A DNA stretch of 64,000 nucleotides from Haladaptatus salinisoli (GCF_020614375.1 NZ_CP085327.1:1600823-1664822); one strand, 5' to 3'; shown: positions 15,945-24,887, counted from the stretch's first letter. Notes: generated by a model not told the origin, from the sequence alone. Numbers and translations are program-made.

Positions 15945-17576
15945 CTACAGTTCGACCTGCGTGAGGAACGGTCCGCTGATCGGCGCGATGGTGAAGTTCT
16001 TCACGTCCTTGTGGACGCCGCGAAGGACCTCGGTGTGGGTCACGAACACCCACGGCGCTTCGTCGTGGGCTATCTGGCCGGCCTGCTTGTAGAACTCCTT
16101 GCGCTTGGCGTCGTCGGAGGTCTTCTGGCCCTTGTCGGTGAGGTTCATGAACTTCTCGTTCGCCCACGCCGCGTAGTTGCCCGTGTTCGTCATCTTGTCC
16201 CAACTCATCCAGTCCTTGCCGGACGGCGAGGGGGACTGCGGGTGGAGCAGCGGGTAGTAGAAGTTGTCCGGATCGCCGTTGTCGGACATCCAGCCGATGA
16301 AACAGGCGTCGTGTTTGCCGCTGCCGATGTAGTTCAGGTGCGGGTCCCACGACTGCTTCTTGATGGTCACGTCGATGTTGACCTTGGCGAGGTCGGATTT
16401 GACCGCGTTCGCGGTCTGACTGGGCGACGGGAAGTACGGGCGCGGGTTGGTCATCGTCGCCAGTTCGAACTTGAATCCGTCCTTGTAGCCCGCCTCTTCG
16501 AGCAGTTTCTTGGCCTTGTCCGGGTCGTGCGGGTACGGGTCGAGGCTCTCGTTGTATCCCATGACGCCCGGCGGAAGCGGGTGGCTGGCCTGCGTCGCCA
16601 TCCCCTTGTATATGTTCTCGACGATGGCCTTCGTGTTGATGGCGTAGTTGATTGCCTGTCGAACCTTCTTACTGCGGAACTCCTTCTTGCGGGCCATGTT
16701 CATCGGCATGTAGCCGATGTTCATCCCTTCCGTCTTCTCCAGTTTCGCGCCGCTGCCGTTCTTGACCTGCTTCGCGGCCTGCACGCCCAGTCCGTCCACG
16801 ATGTGGGTCTCGCCGCTGACGAGCGACGACGCGCGCGTGGAGTTCTCGGTTATCGCCTCGAAGACGACGCCGCCGAGTTTCGGCCCGTCGCCCCAGTACT
16901 CCTTGTTGGCCGTCAGTCGAATCACGCCGTTTCCGGTGTTCCACTTCTCGAACGAGAACGGACCGGTGCCGACCGGGTCGCTCTTTATCTTACCGGCGTC
17001 GTTCTCGATCTGCTTCTTCGAGAGCACGGCGAGCGCGAATACAGCGAGGTTGGCGAGGAACGGCGCGTACTTCTGCTTGAGATCGATGGTCAGCTTGTGC
17101 TTTCCGTCCTTCTTGACGTTCTTGACCTTGCTGAGGAGGTACGGACCGTAGACAGACTGGTTCTCGTCGCCGATGAAGTGCTTGTAGTCCGAGTCGACGA
17201 ACCGGCGGTAGGTGGCGACGAAGTCGTCCGCGGTGAACGACTCGCCGTCGTGGAACTTCGCGTCCTTTCGGAGCGTGAGTTTCGCCTGTTTACCCTGGAG
17301 CGAGAACTCCTTCGCCAGTCCCTGCTGGAGGCTGGTTCCGCCGGACTTGAAGTGGATGAGGCGGTCGAATATCTGGTTCAGCACCTTCGCGTCTTCGCCG
17401 CTGGTCGTCGCCTGCGGGTCGAGCGTCTGCGAGTCCTGCCCGCGGGAGTAGGTGAGGGTCTTTCCGCCGTTACCGCCTCCGCCGCCGCCGCCGAGACAAC
17501 CGGCCGTGACCGTCGTCGCCGCCGCCGCCGCACCGCCGGCGGCTTTGAGGAAACTTCGTCTATCGTGTGATACCAT
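15945..17576 (-). CDS. dppA: Peptide ABC transporter substrate-binding lipoprotein (DppA/OppA family 5)
   Basis: 543 residues. Extracellular receptor that delivers peptides, nickel or similar ligands to DppBC. Tat lipoprotein signal: DRRSFLKAAGG, hydrophobic Ala-rich segment, TAGC with Cys about 27, then a run of seven Gly as flexible linker. The SBP family-5 pattern is clear: YSRGQDSQTLDPQATTSGED, KFHDGESFTADDFVATYRRFV, DPVGTGPFSFEKW and GYKDGFKFEL. Ligand cannot be predicted. ATG 17576 lies 26 nt after a strong TATAAAAA box, so this gene has its own promoter although the ATPase gene lies upstream on the same strand. A 15-bp palindrome lies just upstream of that box. Confidence 0.93.
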   Translation of the reverse strand: MVSHDRRSFLKAAGGAAAAATTVTAGCLGGGGGGGNGGKTLTYSRGQDSQTLDPQATTSGEDAKVLNQIFDRLIHFKSGGTSLQQGLAKEFSLQGKQAKLTLRKDAKFHDGESFTADDFVATYRRFVDSDYKHFIGDENQSVYGPYLLSKVKNVKKDGKHKLTIDLKQKYAPFLANLAVFALAVLSKKQIENDAGKIKSDPVGTGPFSFEKWNTGNGVIRLTANKEYWGDGPKLGGVVFEAITENSTRASSLVSGETHIVDGLGVQAAKQVKNGSGAKLEKTEGMNIGYMPMNMARKKEFRSKKVRQAINYAINTKAIVENIYKGMATQASHPLPPGVMGYNESLDPYPHDPDKAKKLLEEAGYKDGFKFELATMTNPRPYFPSPSQTANAVKSDLAKVNIDVTIKKQSWDPHLNYIGSGKHDACFIGWMSDNGDPDNFYYPLLHPQSPSPSGKDWMSWDKMTNTGNYAAWANEKFMNLTDKGQKTSDDAKRKEFYKQAGQIAHDEAPWVFVTHTEVLRGVHKDVKNFTIAPISGPFLTQVEL

Positions 17577-17598
17577 AAACCACTGTGCTCACAAGGGC

Positions 17599-17606
17599 TA
17601 TAAAAA
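17599..17606 (-). promoter_or_regulatory. TATA box of the peptide importer operon
   Basis: TTTTTATA on the minus strand (TATAAAAA on the plus), about 26 nt before ATG 17576. It is the cleanest core promoter in this part of the window and predicts a leaderless mRNA for dppA-dppB-dppC and the small membrane gene. Confidence 0.6.
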
Positions 17607-17621
17607 CATACCGAACATTTG

Positions 17622-17636
17622 TTAGAACAGTTCTAA
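17622..17636. promoter_or_regulatory. 15-bp palindrome upstream of dppA
   Basis: TTAGAAC-A-GTTCTAA, perfect around a central A, located 16-30 bp upstream of the dppA TATA box. A second short palindrome, AACATTTGTT, overlaps the interval between (17614-17623). Size, symmetry and position suit a dimeric transcription factor site controlling peptide uptake; the regulator is unknown. Confidence 0.5.
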
Positions 17637-17701
17637 GTAAAAAATCGACTCGCTGCGGTGATTCCCTCCGGTCGAAATCGGCGGGATAGAAACGGTCGCC
17701 G

Positions 17702-20329
17702 CTACTTCGGTTGGTCGTAGAGGTGGCAGGCCGCCGGGTGCGCCGAGTCCTGCAGGACCGGATTTATCCGCTCGCAAACGCTGGCGAACTCGTCGCGTAG
17801 GAGCGACTCGGCTCCCTTCCAGTCGCCCTCCGCGAGGCGGTCGAACGACCGCTCGACGACGGCGCGTGGTTCGCCGGTCGGTTCGGTCTCGAACAGGCGT
17901 TCCCACAGCGCGGCGCGCAACGCGTCGTCGGGCGGCGTTCCGCCGTCGGTGGCGGTCGCTTCCCGCGCCGGTGCGTCGCTCGCCGGAACCTCCTCGCGCA
18001 CCGAGTCGAGGTTGATGGCGCGGTCCTCGACCCGTTCTCGGTAGTCCATCACCTCGCGGTACGCTCGCTGGTCGATGTCCATCCCCTCCGGCGGGATTAT
18101 CTTCGGACAGCGGGTTCGGAACCGGCAGCCCGACGGCGGGTCGATTGGCGAAGGGACGTCGCCTTCGAGGATGATGCGGTCGTCGGTGTCGACCCGCGGG
18201 TCCGGTTCCGGAATCGCCGAGAGGAGCGCCCGCGTGTAGGGGTGTTTCGGGTCGGCGAACAGTTCGTCCGTGTCCGCGATTTCGACGATTTGGCCGAGGT
18301 ACATCACCGCGATGCGGTCGGAGATGTGGCGCACCACCGAGAGGTCGTGGGCGATGAACAGGAACGTCAGCCCGAACTCGTCCTGCAGGTCTTCGAGCAG
18401 ATTGATTATCTGAGCCTGCACGGACACGTCCAGCGCCGACACCGGTTCGTCGGCGACGATGAAGTCGGGGTCGACCGCCAGCGCGCGGGCGACGCCGACG
18501 CGCTGGCGCTGGCCGCCCGAAATCTCGTGGGGGTAGCGGTCGCGCTGGCCGGGTTCGAGGCCGACCGCCTCCATGAGTTCGGTCACCCGTTCGCCCCGGT
18601 TCCCCTTCGCGAGTCCGTGAATCTTCAGCGGTTCGGCGATGGTCTGCTCGACGGTCATCCGTGGGTCGAGACTGGAGAGCGGGTCCTGGAATATCATCTG
18701 CATGTCCTTTCGCCTCTCCCGGAGTTCGTCGCCGTCGAGTTCGCCGAGGTCGGTTCCGGCGAAGACCACGCGCCCGTCGGTCAACGCTTCGAGGCGGAGC
18801 AGGGAGCGACCCGCGGTCGATTTCCCGCAGCCGGATTCGCCGACGAGGCCGAGCGTCTCGCCTTCGTAGATGTCGAAGCTCACGCCGTCGACCGCCTTCA
18901 CGCTCTGGTCGTCGTCCGAGAGCCACTTGTCGAGGAAGTCGTCGGCGCGCGAGTAGTGCTTTTTCAGGTCGTCCACCGCCACCAGCGTCTCGTCCGTGGC
19001 GTGGCTCTCGGTCGTGACGCTCTCGTACTCCTCGACGTACTCGCCCTCGTCGAAGTCCTCGAGGATGCACTTCGCCCGGTGGTCCACGTCCGCGGGACCG
19101 TGCTGGAGGTGCGGAATCTCGCCCTGCGTGCACTCCGGTTGCGCCCACGGGCATCGCGGCGCGAAGTGGCACCCTTCGGGCATGTCGATGAGGTCGGGGA
19201 CGTTCCCCTCGATGGGCGTCAGACGCTCCTTGTCCTCGCGCGGGACGGATTCGAGTAGGGCGTAGGTGTAGGGGTGACTCGGGTTGTGGAAGATCTCGTC
19301 CACCGGCCCGACCTCCACGAGGTCGCCCGCGTACATCACGGCGACCCGGTCGCAGGTCTCGGCGACGACGCCGAGGTCGTGCGTTATCATGAAGACGGAC
19401 ATGCCCATCTCCTCTTGGAGGTCGTTGATGAGGTCGAGAATCTGGGCCTGGATGGTCACGTCGAGCGCGGTCGTCGGCTCGTCCGCGATGAGCAGTTTCG
19501 GGCGGCAGGCGAGCGCGATGGCGATGAGCACGCGCTGGCGCATCCCGCCGGAGAACTCGTGGGGGTACTCGTCCACGCGGGACTCGGGTTCCGAGATGCC
19601 CACCTCCTCCAGGATGTCGATGGTGTCCTGGAGGAGTTGCTCGTCGATATCGCCGCCGCCGATTTTCGGGGCGATCTCCCGCACCGCGTTCCACCAGTTG
19701 TCCTTCCGCTTCCCGTCGTACTGGTGGAGGCGCAGGCTCTCCGCGACCTGCTCGCCCACGGTGAGCGCGGGGTTGAGCGAGGTCATCGGATCCTGGAAGA
19801 TCATCCCCATCTCGCCGCCGCGGATGTCCCGCATGGCCGACTCCGGCGCGGCCATCAGGTCGACGTACCCCTCCTCGATGGTGAGGAACGCCTCGTCGTT
19901 CTCCGCTCCTTCGACCGCGATTCCGTCGGGGTGCTCGCTGGCCAGTCGGGCGGCGCGTTCGGCCTCCGACAGTTCCGGATCGTCGAGGAGTTCGTCGTCG
20001 GGAGCGCGGCCCCGGTCGACGGTCGCGCCTTCGACGACGACGAAGCCGCTCCCGGCGTCGGCGGTGACGCCCGACGGGTACTTGCGGGCGAACCGGGCGA
20101 CGGTTTCGACGTCGTGAAACCGCAGGTCGCCGTCGACGACCTCGCCGGGGTCGTCGATGAGCTGCATCGCCGAGAGCGCGGTGACGCTCTTACCGGAGCC
20201 GGACTCGCCGACGAGGCCGACGGTCTCACCCTCGCGGACGGTCAGGTCGAAGTCGTCCACCGCTTTGACAGTCCCTCGCTCGGTGTGGAACTGGGTTTTG
20301 AGATTCGAGATGGACAGTAAATCGGACAC
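17702..20329 (-). CDS. Peptide ABC transporter ATPase, DppD-DppF fusion
   Basis: 875 residues, GTG start at 20329 ([19 protein letters not shown]). Both ATPases of the importer are in one chain. Domain 1: Walker A GESGSGKS (41-48), Q-loop IFQD (177-180), signature FSGGMRQR (259-266), Walker B LLIADEP (279-285), then the Dpp-type Cys-containing tail [14 protein letters not shown], which in this family can hold an iron-sulfur cluster. Domain 2 repeats the set ([34 protein letters not shown]). Domain 1 contains an unusual acidic insertion of roughly 75-80 residues (about 75-165) between Walker A and the Q-loop. The C-terminus carries a further about 100-residue extension ending [11 protein letters not shown]. 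The binding-protein gene follows 125 bp downstream. Confidence 0.9.
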   Translation of the reverse strand: MSDLLSISNLKTQFHTERGTVKAVDDFDLTVREGETVGLVGESGSGKSVTALSAMQLIDDPGEVVDGDLRFHDVETVARFARKYPSGVTADAGSGFVVVEGATVDRGRAPDDELLDDPELSEAERAARLASEHPDGIAVEGAENDEAFLTIEEGYVDLMAAPESAMRDIRGGEMGMIFQDPMTSLNPALTVGEQVAESLRLHQYDGKRKDNWWNAVREIAPKIGGGDIDEQLLQDTIDILEEVGISEPESRVDEYPHEFSGGMRQRVLIAIALACRPKLLIADEPTTALDVTIQAQILDLINDLQEEMGMSVFMITHDLGVVAETCDRVAVMYAGDLVEVGPVDEIFHNPSHPYTYALLESVPREDKERLTPIEGNVPDLIDMPEGCHFAPRCPWAQPECTQGEIPHLQHGPADVDHRAKCILEDFDEGEYVEEYESVTTESHATDETLVAVDDLKKHYSRADDFLDKWLSDDDQSVKAVDGVSFDIYEGETLGLVGESGCGKSTAGRSLLRLEALTDGRVVFAGTDLGELDGDELRERRKDMQMIFQDPLSSLDPRMTVEQTIAEPLKIHGLAKGNRGERVTELMEAVGLEPGQRDRYPHEISGGQRQRVGVARALAVDPDFIVADEPVSALDVSVQAQIINLLEDLQDEFGLTFLFIAHDLSVVRHISDRIAVMYLGQIVEIADTDELFADPKHPYTRALLSAIPEPDPRVDTDDRIILEGDVPSPIDPPSGCRFRTRCPKIIPPEGMDIDQRAYREVMDYRERVEDRAINLDSVREEVPASDAPAREATATDGGTPPDDALRAALWERLFETEPTGEPRAVVERSFDRLAEGDWKGAESLLRDEFASVCERINPVLQDSAHPAACHLYDQPK

Positions 20330-20407
20330 GATTATCCGGCTATGGTCGTCGGGTCAGCAAAAATCGTTCGATCGAGTGTAGCACGCGGCACGGAATCTCC
20401 GCGGTCG

Positions 20408-20929
20408 CTACAGCCGCAACACCATCTCCAGTTCGAAGCTCTCCGCGTCGGCGGTCTCGAAGCCGACGTTTCGGTAGAGGTTCACCGCGGCGCGGTTCCA
20501 CCGCTCCACCGTGAGCCACACCTTCTCGACGCCCCGCTCCCGGCCGTGGCCCAACAGGGTGCGGATGAGGTGCGACCCGATACCGGCGCGCTGGTACTCC
20601 TGGTGGACGAAGATGGCGAGTTCGTACGCGTCGTTACTGCCGGGGACGAGCGTCGCGTGGCCCGCGACGCGGTCGTCGTGCCACGCGACGACGTTCAGCC
20701 CCTCGGCCAAGGTGCTCACCCAGTCGCGCACTCGCGGTTCCGTGGCCGGCGGAATCCCCTGCGCGCGGTCGGCGGGGTCGAAGTCGAGGTACATCGAGAC
20801 GAGGGCTTCCTCGTCGTCCTCCTCGTAGGGGCGGATCGCTATCTCGCGTCCCTCGCGGTCGTTGAACGAGAGCGGCGGCTCGGAAAACGGGCCGGCCGGC
20901 TCGTCCGGAAAGCGACGAGGCTCGCTCAT
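20408..20929 (-). CDS. GNAT-family N-acetyltransferase
   Basis: 173 residues. Transfers acetyl from acetyl-CoA to an amine; target unknown. Motif A, which binds CoA pyrophosphate, reads HQEYQRAGIGSHLIRTLL (the Q-R-x-G-I-G pattern), preceded by the beta-4 strand YELAIFVH. Motif B follows as WNRAAVNLYRNVGFE. The N-terminal about 25 residues are Pro/Glu/Arg-rich and probably disordered. ATG 20929 overlaps the stop of the universal stress protein gene upstream (ATGA), so the two are cotranscribed and probably translationally coupled. Confidence 0.88.
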   Translation of the reverse strand: MSEPRRFPDEPAGPFSEPPLSFNDREGREIAIRPYEEDDEEALVSMYLDFDPADRAQGIPPATEPRVRDWVSTLAEGLNVVAWHDDRVAGHATLVPGSNDAYELAIFVHQEYQRAGIGSHLIRTLLGHGRERGVEKVWLTVERWNRAAVNLYRNVGFETADAESFELEMVLRL

Positions 20930-21294
20930 CGTACCAGTTTCACCGTGACGTGCGAGTTCAACAGGACGAACTCGGCGATGTGACCGAGTCGAATCTTCCC
21001 CATCGGACTGCGCTGGCCCCCGCCGAGGACGATCTGGTCGTACCCCTCGCTCTCCGCGATGTCGAGCAGTCGACTCCCGGGGTCGCCCGACACGTTTCGA
21101 ACGGCGGCGTCGAAGTCGGCGTCCGCCAGCACCGCCTCGACCTTCTCCCCGATTTCGTCTTTCGACCGGTCGCTCTCCGGGTTGTCGAGGACGGCGACGG
21201 TCAGGTCGTCGTCCGCCGCCTTCGCGCGCGAAACCGTCCGTTCGAGCGCGGTGAAGGAGTCGTCGCTTCCGCCGATTCCCAGTAGCACCTTCAT
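20926..21294 (-). CDS. Universal stress protein (UspA fold)
   Basis: 122 residues from ATG 21294 (MKVLLGIGGSDDSF); an upstream open frame lacks a convincing start. Single Usp domain. The nucleotide-loop region reads GGGQRSPMGKIRLGH, close to the G-2x-G-9x-G(S/T) ATP motif but with His in place of the final Ser/Thr, so ATP binding is uncertain. It is translationally coupled to the downstream acetyltransferase. Such pairs may link a stress signal to protein or metabolite acetylation, but this is inference from linkage only. Confidence 0.85.
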   Translation of the reverse strand: MKVLLGIGGSDDSFTALERTVSRAKAADDDLTVAVLDNPESDRSKDEIGEKVEAVLADADFDAAVRNVSGDPGSRLLDIAESEGYDQIVLGGGQRSPMGKIRLGHIAEFVLLNSHVTVKLVR

Positions 21295-21370
21295 ACTTCT
21301 CCCATGCCCGCCGGCTATCAAAACAGTTGGGTGCGATACGCTTTTGCGTCCCGCTCGGTAACGACGGCGT

Positions 21371-22108
21371 ATGTCGAACGACCCCTCCTCGCCGAAATCC
21401 GAGACGGAGGACGACCGAGACGACGCACCGAGAGAGACGACCGACGCGCCGCGAGAGTCCGACGCATCCCCGGCGTCCGACGAGGTATCGCCGGAGTCAG
21501 ACTCGCCGGCCGCCGCGCCGGACGACGCCGCCCCGACGCCGGGCGATTCGGACGCGTCCGACCCCGCGTCGGGCGCGCCCGAACTCCCGCCGGACGTGCA
21601 GAAGTACGCGCGATTCAAGAAAATGGACGGCGCGCGGTACGAGCGCGTCAACGAGTTCCTGCGCGACCGAACCTACGTTACCGCTCGGGAGTGGGCCATC
21701 GCTCGGCTCTGCGCCGACTTCCGAACCGAGACGGGCGTCGAGATGACGAAGATAGGGAACAACCTCCCGCACCTCGTCCCGTTCATGACCGACACCTACA
21801 CCCCGCAGGCGGTCAATCAGGCGCGGTCGGCGTTCGAGGAGAAGGTTCGGAAGGCCGGCGCGACCTTCCTCTACGGCGCGATGTCGGGGTTCTTCACCGC
21901 CGAGGAGTTGGACGACGTGATGTACGAAGTGACCGAGGTGGCGAAGTTCCTGCTCGAAGTCGAGGGCGTCGACCTCTCGGTGGACGAGGAACTCGCCGCA
22001 GAAGATCGGATTTCGAGCGTCATGCGCGAGGTGCGCGAGTCGAGCGAGCAGTTGCGCCACGACGAGATGGAGTGTCCGCACTGCGGGCGCGACATCGGCG
22101 ACACGTAG
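21371..22108 (+). CDS. DUF5806-type haloarchaeal protein
   Basis: 245 residues. The first about 70 are a disordered acidic Ser/Pro/Asp-rich region. The conserved domain (about 72-225) has FKKMDGARYERVNEFLRDR, TYVTAREWAIARLCADFRT, FMTDTYTPQAVNQARSAFE and GATFLYGAMSGFFTAEELDD, a pattern I recall from a conserved haloarchaeal family named DUF5806. The C-terminus ends CPHCGRD, half of a zinc knuckle. Mostly helical and cytoplasmic by appearance. ATG 21371 lies 76 bp from the divergent stress-protein gene. Function unknown. Confidence 0.8.
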   Translation: MSNDPSSPKSETEDDRDDAPRETTDAPRESDASPASDEVSPESDSPAAAPDDAAPTPGDSDASDPASGAPELPPDVQKYARFKKMDGARYERVNEFLRDRTYVTAREWAIARLCADFRTETGVEMTKIGNNLPHLVPFMTDTYTPQAVNQARSAFEEKVRKAGATFLYGAMSGFFTAEELDDVMYEVTEVAKFLLEVEGVDLSVDEELAAEDRISSVMREVRESSEQLRHDEMECPHCGRDIGDT

Positions 22109-22633
22109 CTATTCTTCGGCCGTTTCGGACGATTCGTCCGCGTCCTCAGGCTCCGGCGGTCGGAACACGTTCGGGTCGTCGTGGGTGAATCGGATGCGGT
22201 CGTCGCTCAGGACCCTGATGTGGGTGCGCATCTCCCCCGCGTCCGCCGCGTCCGCCAGCATCTTCTGGCCGCCCTGCGCGTCGTAGTACGCCGGATAGCA
22301 GACCGCCGTCTCGGCGTCGCGGTCTTCCATGACGACGACGAGGAAGACGAGGCCGTCCCCGAGCGCCCGGTAGGCTTCGAAGGCGTCGAACGCGACGCCG
22401 TCGTCCAGCAGCGTCTCCAACGCTTCGAACTCGTCGTCCGGTACGAGCACGTCCAGTCCGAACTCGTCGTCCCGCTCCGTCCAAAGGGGCGTCACGTCGC
22501 CCGGATGGAGTTGCAAAACGTTCCACCCCGACTCCTCGTACTCCGCCGCCGTCGCCTCCATATCGGCGAGGACGTCCTCCCAAAACGGCATCGCTCGCTG
22601 ATGCGCCGTGAAATTCGGCGTCGTCCCGTCCAT
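22109..22633 (-). CDS. Conserved haloarchaeal protein of unknown function
   Basis: 174 residues from ATG 22633 (MDGTTPNFTAHQRAMPFW). Acidic, alpha/beta looking, no signal peptide or membrane helix. Conserved-looking segments are WEDVLADMEATAAEYEESGW, LQLHPGDVTPLW and LVFLVVVMEDRDAETAVCYP. The Pro/Glu/Asp-rich tail is probably disordered. Its stop is adjacent to the stop of the convergent DUF5806-type gene (no spacer). I cannot assign a domain or function; the fold may be that of a small ligand- or protein-binding regulator. Confidence 0.7.
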   Translation of the reverse strand: MDGTTPNFTAHQRAMPFWEDVLADMEATAAEYEESGWNVLQLHPGDVTPLWTERDDEFGLDVLVPDDEFEALETLLDDGVAFDAFEAYRALGDGLVFLVVVMEDRDAETAVCYPAYYDAQGGQKMLADAADAGEMRTHIRVLSDDRIRFTHDDPNVFRPPEPEDADESSETAEE

Positions 22634-22715
22634 ACAGCGATGGGCGGCCTTCGGGGGTAAAAGGATTGTGTCATCGCGGTTTCTGCGGGCGTGAAAGCCG
22701 GGCGTCGTCGGAATT

Positions 22716-23513
22716 TCAGTTCGCGGCAATCCTGGGAGAGACCAGATACTCGACGGAGCCCGCGCCCCCGGCGAACGCGTAGCGAACCGCGAGGGGCAGT
22801 TCGGTTCCGAGCCGGAGGTCGAGTTCGAGATCGCGGGGCATCGCCCCCTCTATCGCCTTCAGATAATCGATGGAGAACAGCGAGCGCGCCTCCCCGGGTC
22901 TGAACTCGACGAGGTCGTCGGCCGGTAACGCGAGCGACACGTCGTCGGTGTCGCCCTCCGCCTCGACGTAGAAGGCCGCCTCCGCTTCGTCGATGCCGAA
23001 CGTGACGTGGTCCGACACCATGTCCGCCGCTCGCACCGTGCGACGGATATCCTCGGCGTCGGCGGTGATACCGCCCGCGAACTCGAACTTGAAGTTCGCC
23101 CGGTCGGGCGGCGAGCGGACCGTGTCCGGGTCCAAGAGCGCGAGGGTGTACGCGAGTTCGCCGATGCGAATCTCCAGCGCGCGCGTCTCCGCGTCGAGCG
23201 CGAAGCGGACGAGTTGGTCGCGGTCGGCCATCCCAACGATATCGCCGAGTCGCGAGACGTCGACGCCGACGTGGGCGTCGCTCGCCTCGTACGCCTCGAA
23301 CGCGTCGCTTTCCAACCGGAGGTCGACCGCCGCCACGGTCGCCGGGTCCATCGCGGGAATTCGCACGCCGTCGTCGTCGAAGTAGACGTGACACTCGTCG
23401 ACCACCGCGTCCACGAGTTCGACGGTCGTCTGAATAGCTTCGGCGTCAACCACCGCTTCGAACAGTCGGCTCTCCGCACCGTCGGAGTCGACTTCCGGAT
23501 CTGATTCGCTCAT
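22716..23513 (-). CDS. PCNA-like sliding clamp, divergent
   Basis: 265 residues. Homologue of the homotrimeric DNA sliding clamp. Two clamp repeats are visible: LFEAVVDAEAIQTTVELVD start, VRIPAMDPATVAAVDLRL, YTLALLDPDTVRSPPD (domain boundary), DHVTFGIDEAEAAFYVEAEG and LFSIDYLKAIEGAMP, ending YLVSPRIAA, where archaeal PCNA ends in Y(M/L)LAPRIQ. It differs from the usual 247-residue haloarchaeal PCNA in several ways: an acidic N-terminal extension of about 17 residues, Arg-rich surface segments (MPRDLELDLRLGTELPLAVRY) and substitutions in normally near-invariant positions. It may be a second clamp paralogue or the only PCNA of a divergent lineage. Confidence 0.8.
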   Translation of the reverse strand: MSESDPEVDSDGAESRLFEAVVDAEAIQTTVELVDAVVDECHVYFDDDGVRIPAMDPATVAAVDLRLESDAFEAYEASDAHVGVDVSRLGDIVGMADRDQLVRFALDAETRALEIRIGELAYTLALLDPDTVRSPPDRANFKFEFAGGITADAEDIRRTVRAADMVSDHVTFGIDEAEAAFYVEAEGDTDDVSLALPADDLVEFRPGEARSLFSIDYLKAIEGAMPRDLELDLRLGTELPLAVRYAFAGGAGSVEYLVSPRIAAN

Positions 23514-23585
23514 TGTTTTCCGCGTAATTTATCACGTATCTGTCTCATAAGCGTTTTGTTAACTATCCCATCAGATAACCTGAAA

Positions 23586-23625
23586 CGGGTTACAACTATA
23601 TATTCTCGGTCTACAATATAACCCG
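23586..23625. promoter_or_regulatory. Inverted repeat bracketing the promoter of the 23635 gene
   Basis: CGGGTTA (23586-23592) and TAACCCG (23619-23625) flank a TATA-like TATATATT (23597-23604) that precedes ATG 23635. A related TAACC (23576-23580) lies just upstream. Three half-sites around one promoter suggest a regulator, possibly also serving the divergent PCNA-like gene. Confidence 0.35.
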
Positions 23626-23634
23626 AAGCCGATT

Positions 23635-24201
23635 ATGAAAGGAAGCGAGCGAAAGCGCGGTATTCTGAGTCGGGCGGACAGGGCGTACCTTCGCGGCGAG
23701 GCGGACCTCGCGAGCACCCAATCGGAGCGGAACGCTCGCGCGCGAATCCGCGATCGAATCCACGACTCCGTTCTCGACTTCGAACTCCTCGTCGAGTGCC
23801 TCTCGGAACGCGACCGCGAACTCGTCTTCGAGAAGCGGTTCGAGAACGCGGACGGGACCGAGGCGTTCGACGCCCTCGTGTCCGCCGTTTCATTCCTGTA
23901 TCGAGCGATCGAGGACACCGGCTTGGAGTTCGAAACGGTGCTGCACGAGGGAATCAACGTGGCCGAGGCGAAAGACGACCGGGCCGCGACCGTTCGCCTC
24001 GACGTGACCTTCCAATCGCTCACCGCGGAGCAGTTGCTTCGCAAGTTAGAATCGGGCGAGACGCTGTCGCTCACCGAGATAGCGTACCTCCACGAGAGCG
24101 ACGAGGTGCGGGCGGACGAGTTGGCGCGGTACTTCAGGGACGCCGAGGCGACGTCGGAGATAGACGACGGACGGATTCAGTCGAAGGTGACCAACTTCTG
24201 A
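23635..24201 (+). CDS. Haloarchaeal conserved protein (RGILSxADRAYLRGE family)
   Basis: 188 residues, ATG 23635. The N-terminal motif RKRGILSRADRAYLRGE, followed by SERNARARIRDRIHDSVLDF, is a very common signature in haloarchaeal genomes (from memory), often ascribed to small DNA-associated or regulatory proteins. The middle (about 85-130) predicts helices. The stretch LTAEQLLRKLESGETLSLTEIAYLHES near the end resembles a winged-helix segment. It is divergent from the PCNA-like gene across 121 bp. Function unknown; a role in transcription is a guess. Confidence 0.75.
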   Translation: MKGSERKRGILSRADRAYLRGEADLASTQSERNARARIRDRIHDSVLDFELLVECLSERDRELVFEKRFENADGTEAFDALVSAVSFLYRAIEDTGLEFETVLHEGINVAEAKDDRAATVRLDVTFQSLTAEQLLRKLESGETLSLTEIAYLHESDEVRADELARYFRDAEATSEIDDGRIQSKVTNF

Positions 24202-24230
24202 ACACCCTCTCGTCGTTCGGAACGGCGATA

Positions 24231-24686
24231 TCAGACCGAAAGGACGGGTTGGCTCGCGTACAGCAGCACGTACTCCGCCGCCTTCTCCAGCACCTCACCG
24301 GGTTCGCCCGACAGCGGTTCCCGCGGGATGACGAGGAAGTCGGCGTCGATTTCGTCCGCGCAGTCGAGGACGGCGCTGCCGGGGTGTTGGAGCTTTCGCC
24401 GGGTCGAGAAGCCGTAGGCGATGGAGTTGCGCAGGACGACGCCCGCGTCGTCCGCGACGGCGCGGGCGCTCTCGATGAACGACTCGGTTTCGTCGATAAC
24501 GTCGTCCTCGTCGACGGTGCCCGTCTCTATCGCCCGGGACATTCCCTCGCCGAGGACGTAGAGCGCGTGGACGTCGGCCTCGTACCGCTCGGCGACGTCG
24601 ACCGCGTACTCTATCGCTCGCACCGACTCGTCGCTCCCGTCGACGGGGACGAGCACCGTGTTCACTTCGACTGGCGACTCGGTCAT
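24231..24686 (-). CDS. Universal stress protein without ATP-binding motif
   Basis: 151 residues from ATG 24686 (MTESPVEVNTVLVPVDGSDE). Usp fold: first strand NTVLVPVDGS, helix with AVDVAERYEADVHALYVL. The C-terminal loop, normally G-x-x-G-(9x)-G-S, reads PREPLSGEPGEVLEKAAEYV, so the nucleotide-binding glycines are lost and this is probably a non-ATP-binding Usp. It is divergent from a second usp gene 264 bp away that keeps the motif; paired Usp subtypes may form heterodimers, which is inference. Confidence 0.87.
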   Translation of the reverse strand: MTESPVEVNTVLVPVDGSDESVRAIEYAVDVAERYEADVHALYVLGEGMSRAIETGTVDEDDVIDETESFIESARAVADDAGVVLRNSIAYGFSTRRKLQHPGSAVLDCADEIDADFLVIPREPLSGEPGEVLEKAAEYVLLYASQPVLSV

Positions 24687-24738
24687 ACCTGTGAGTGTGC
24701 GCAGACGAGCCAAAAACCTTCTCCCGCCGCTCGAACAA

Positions 24739-24761
24739 ACCGCAATCGGAGAGATTGCGGT
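24739..24761. repeat. 9-bp inverted repeat upstream of the usp gene
   Basis: ACCGCAATC, loop GGAGA, GATTGCGGT: perfect arms in the 264-bp region between two divergent usp genes, 53 bp upstream of ATG 24686. It could be an operator or an RNA hairpin. Confidence 0.4.
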
Positions 24762-24870
24762 CTGGGTGCAACCTTGCCCCGTCGGGCGATTGATAACACA
24801 CGGCACAAGGACTTAGCCGTTTGGATAGACGCAATTTAATCCTCGCGTCGAAAGATTAGAACGCGAAGCA

Positions 24871-24887
24871 CCGCTCGCAACGAGCGG
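24871..24887. repeat. 7-bp triloop hairpin in the usp intergenic region
   Basis: CCGCTCG, loop CAA, CGAGCGG. A TTTAATC box at 24834-24840 lies about 30 nt upstream, so a short plus-strand RNA starting near 24865 would begin with this hairpin. No protein frame of note follows before the next promoter. Confidence 0.3.
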
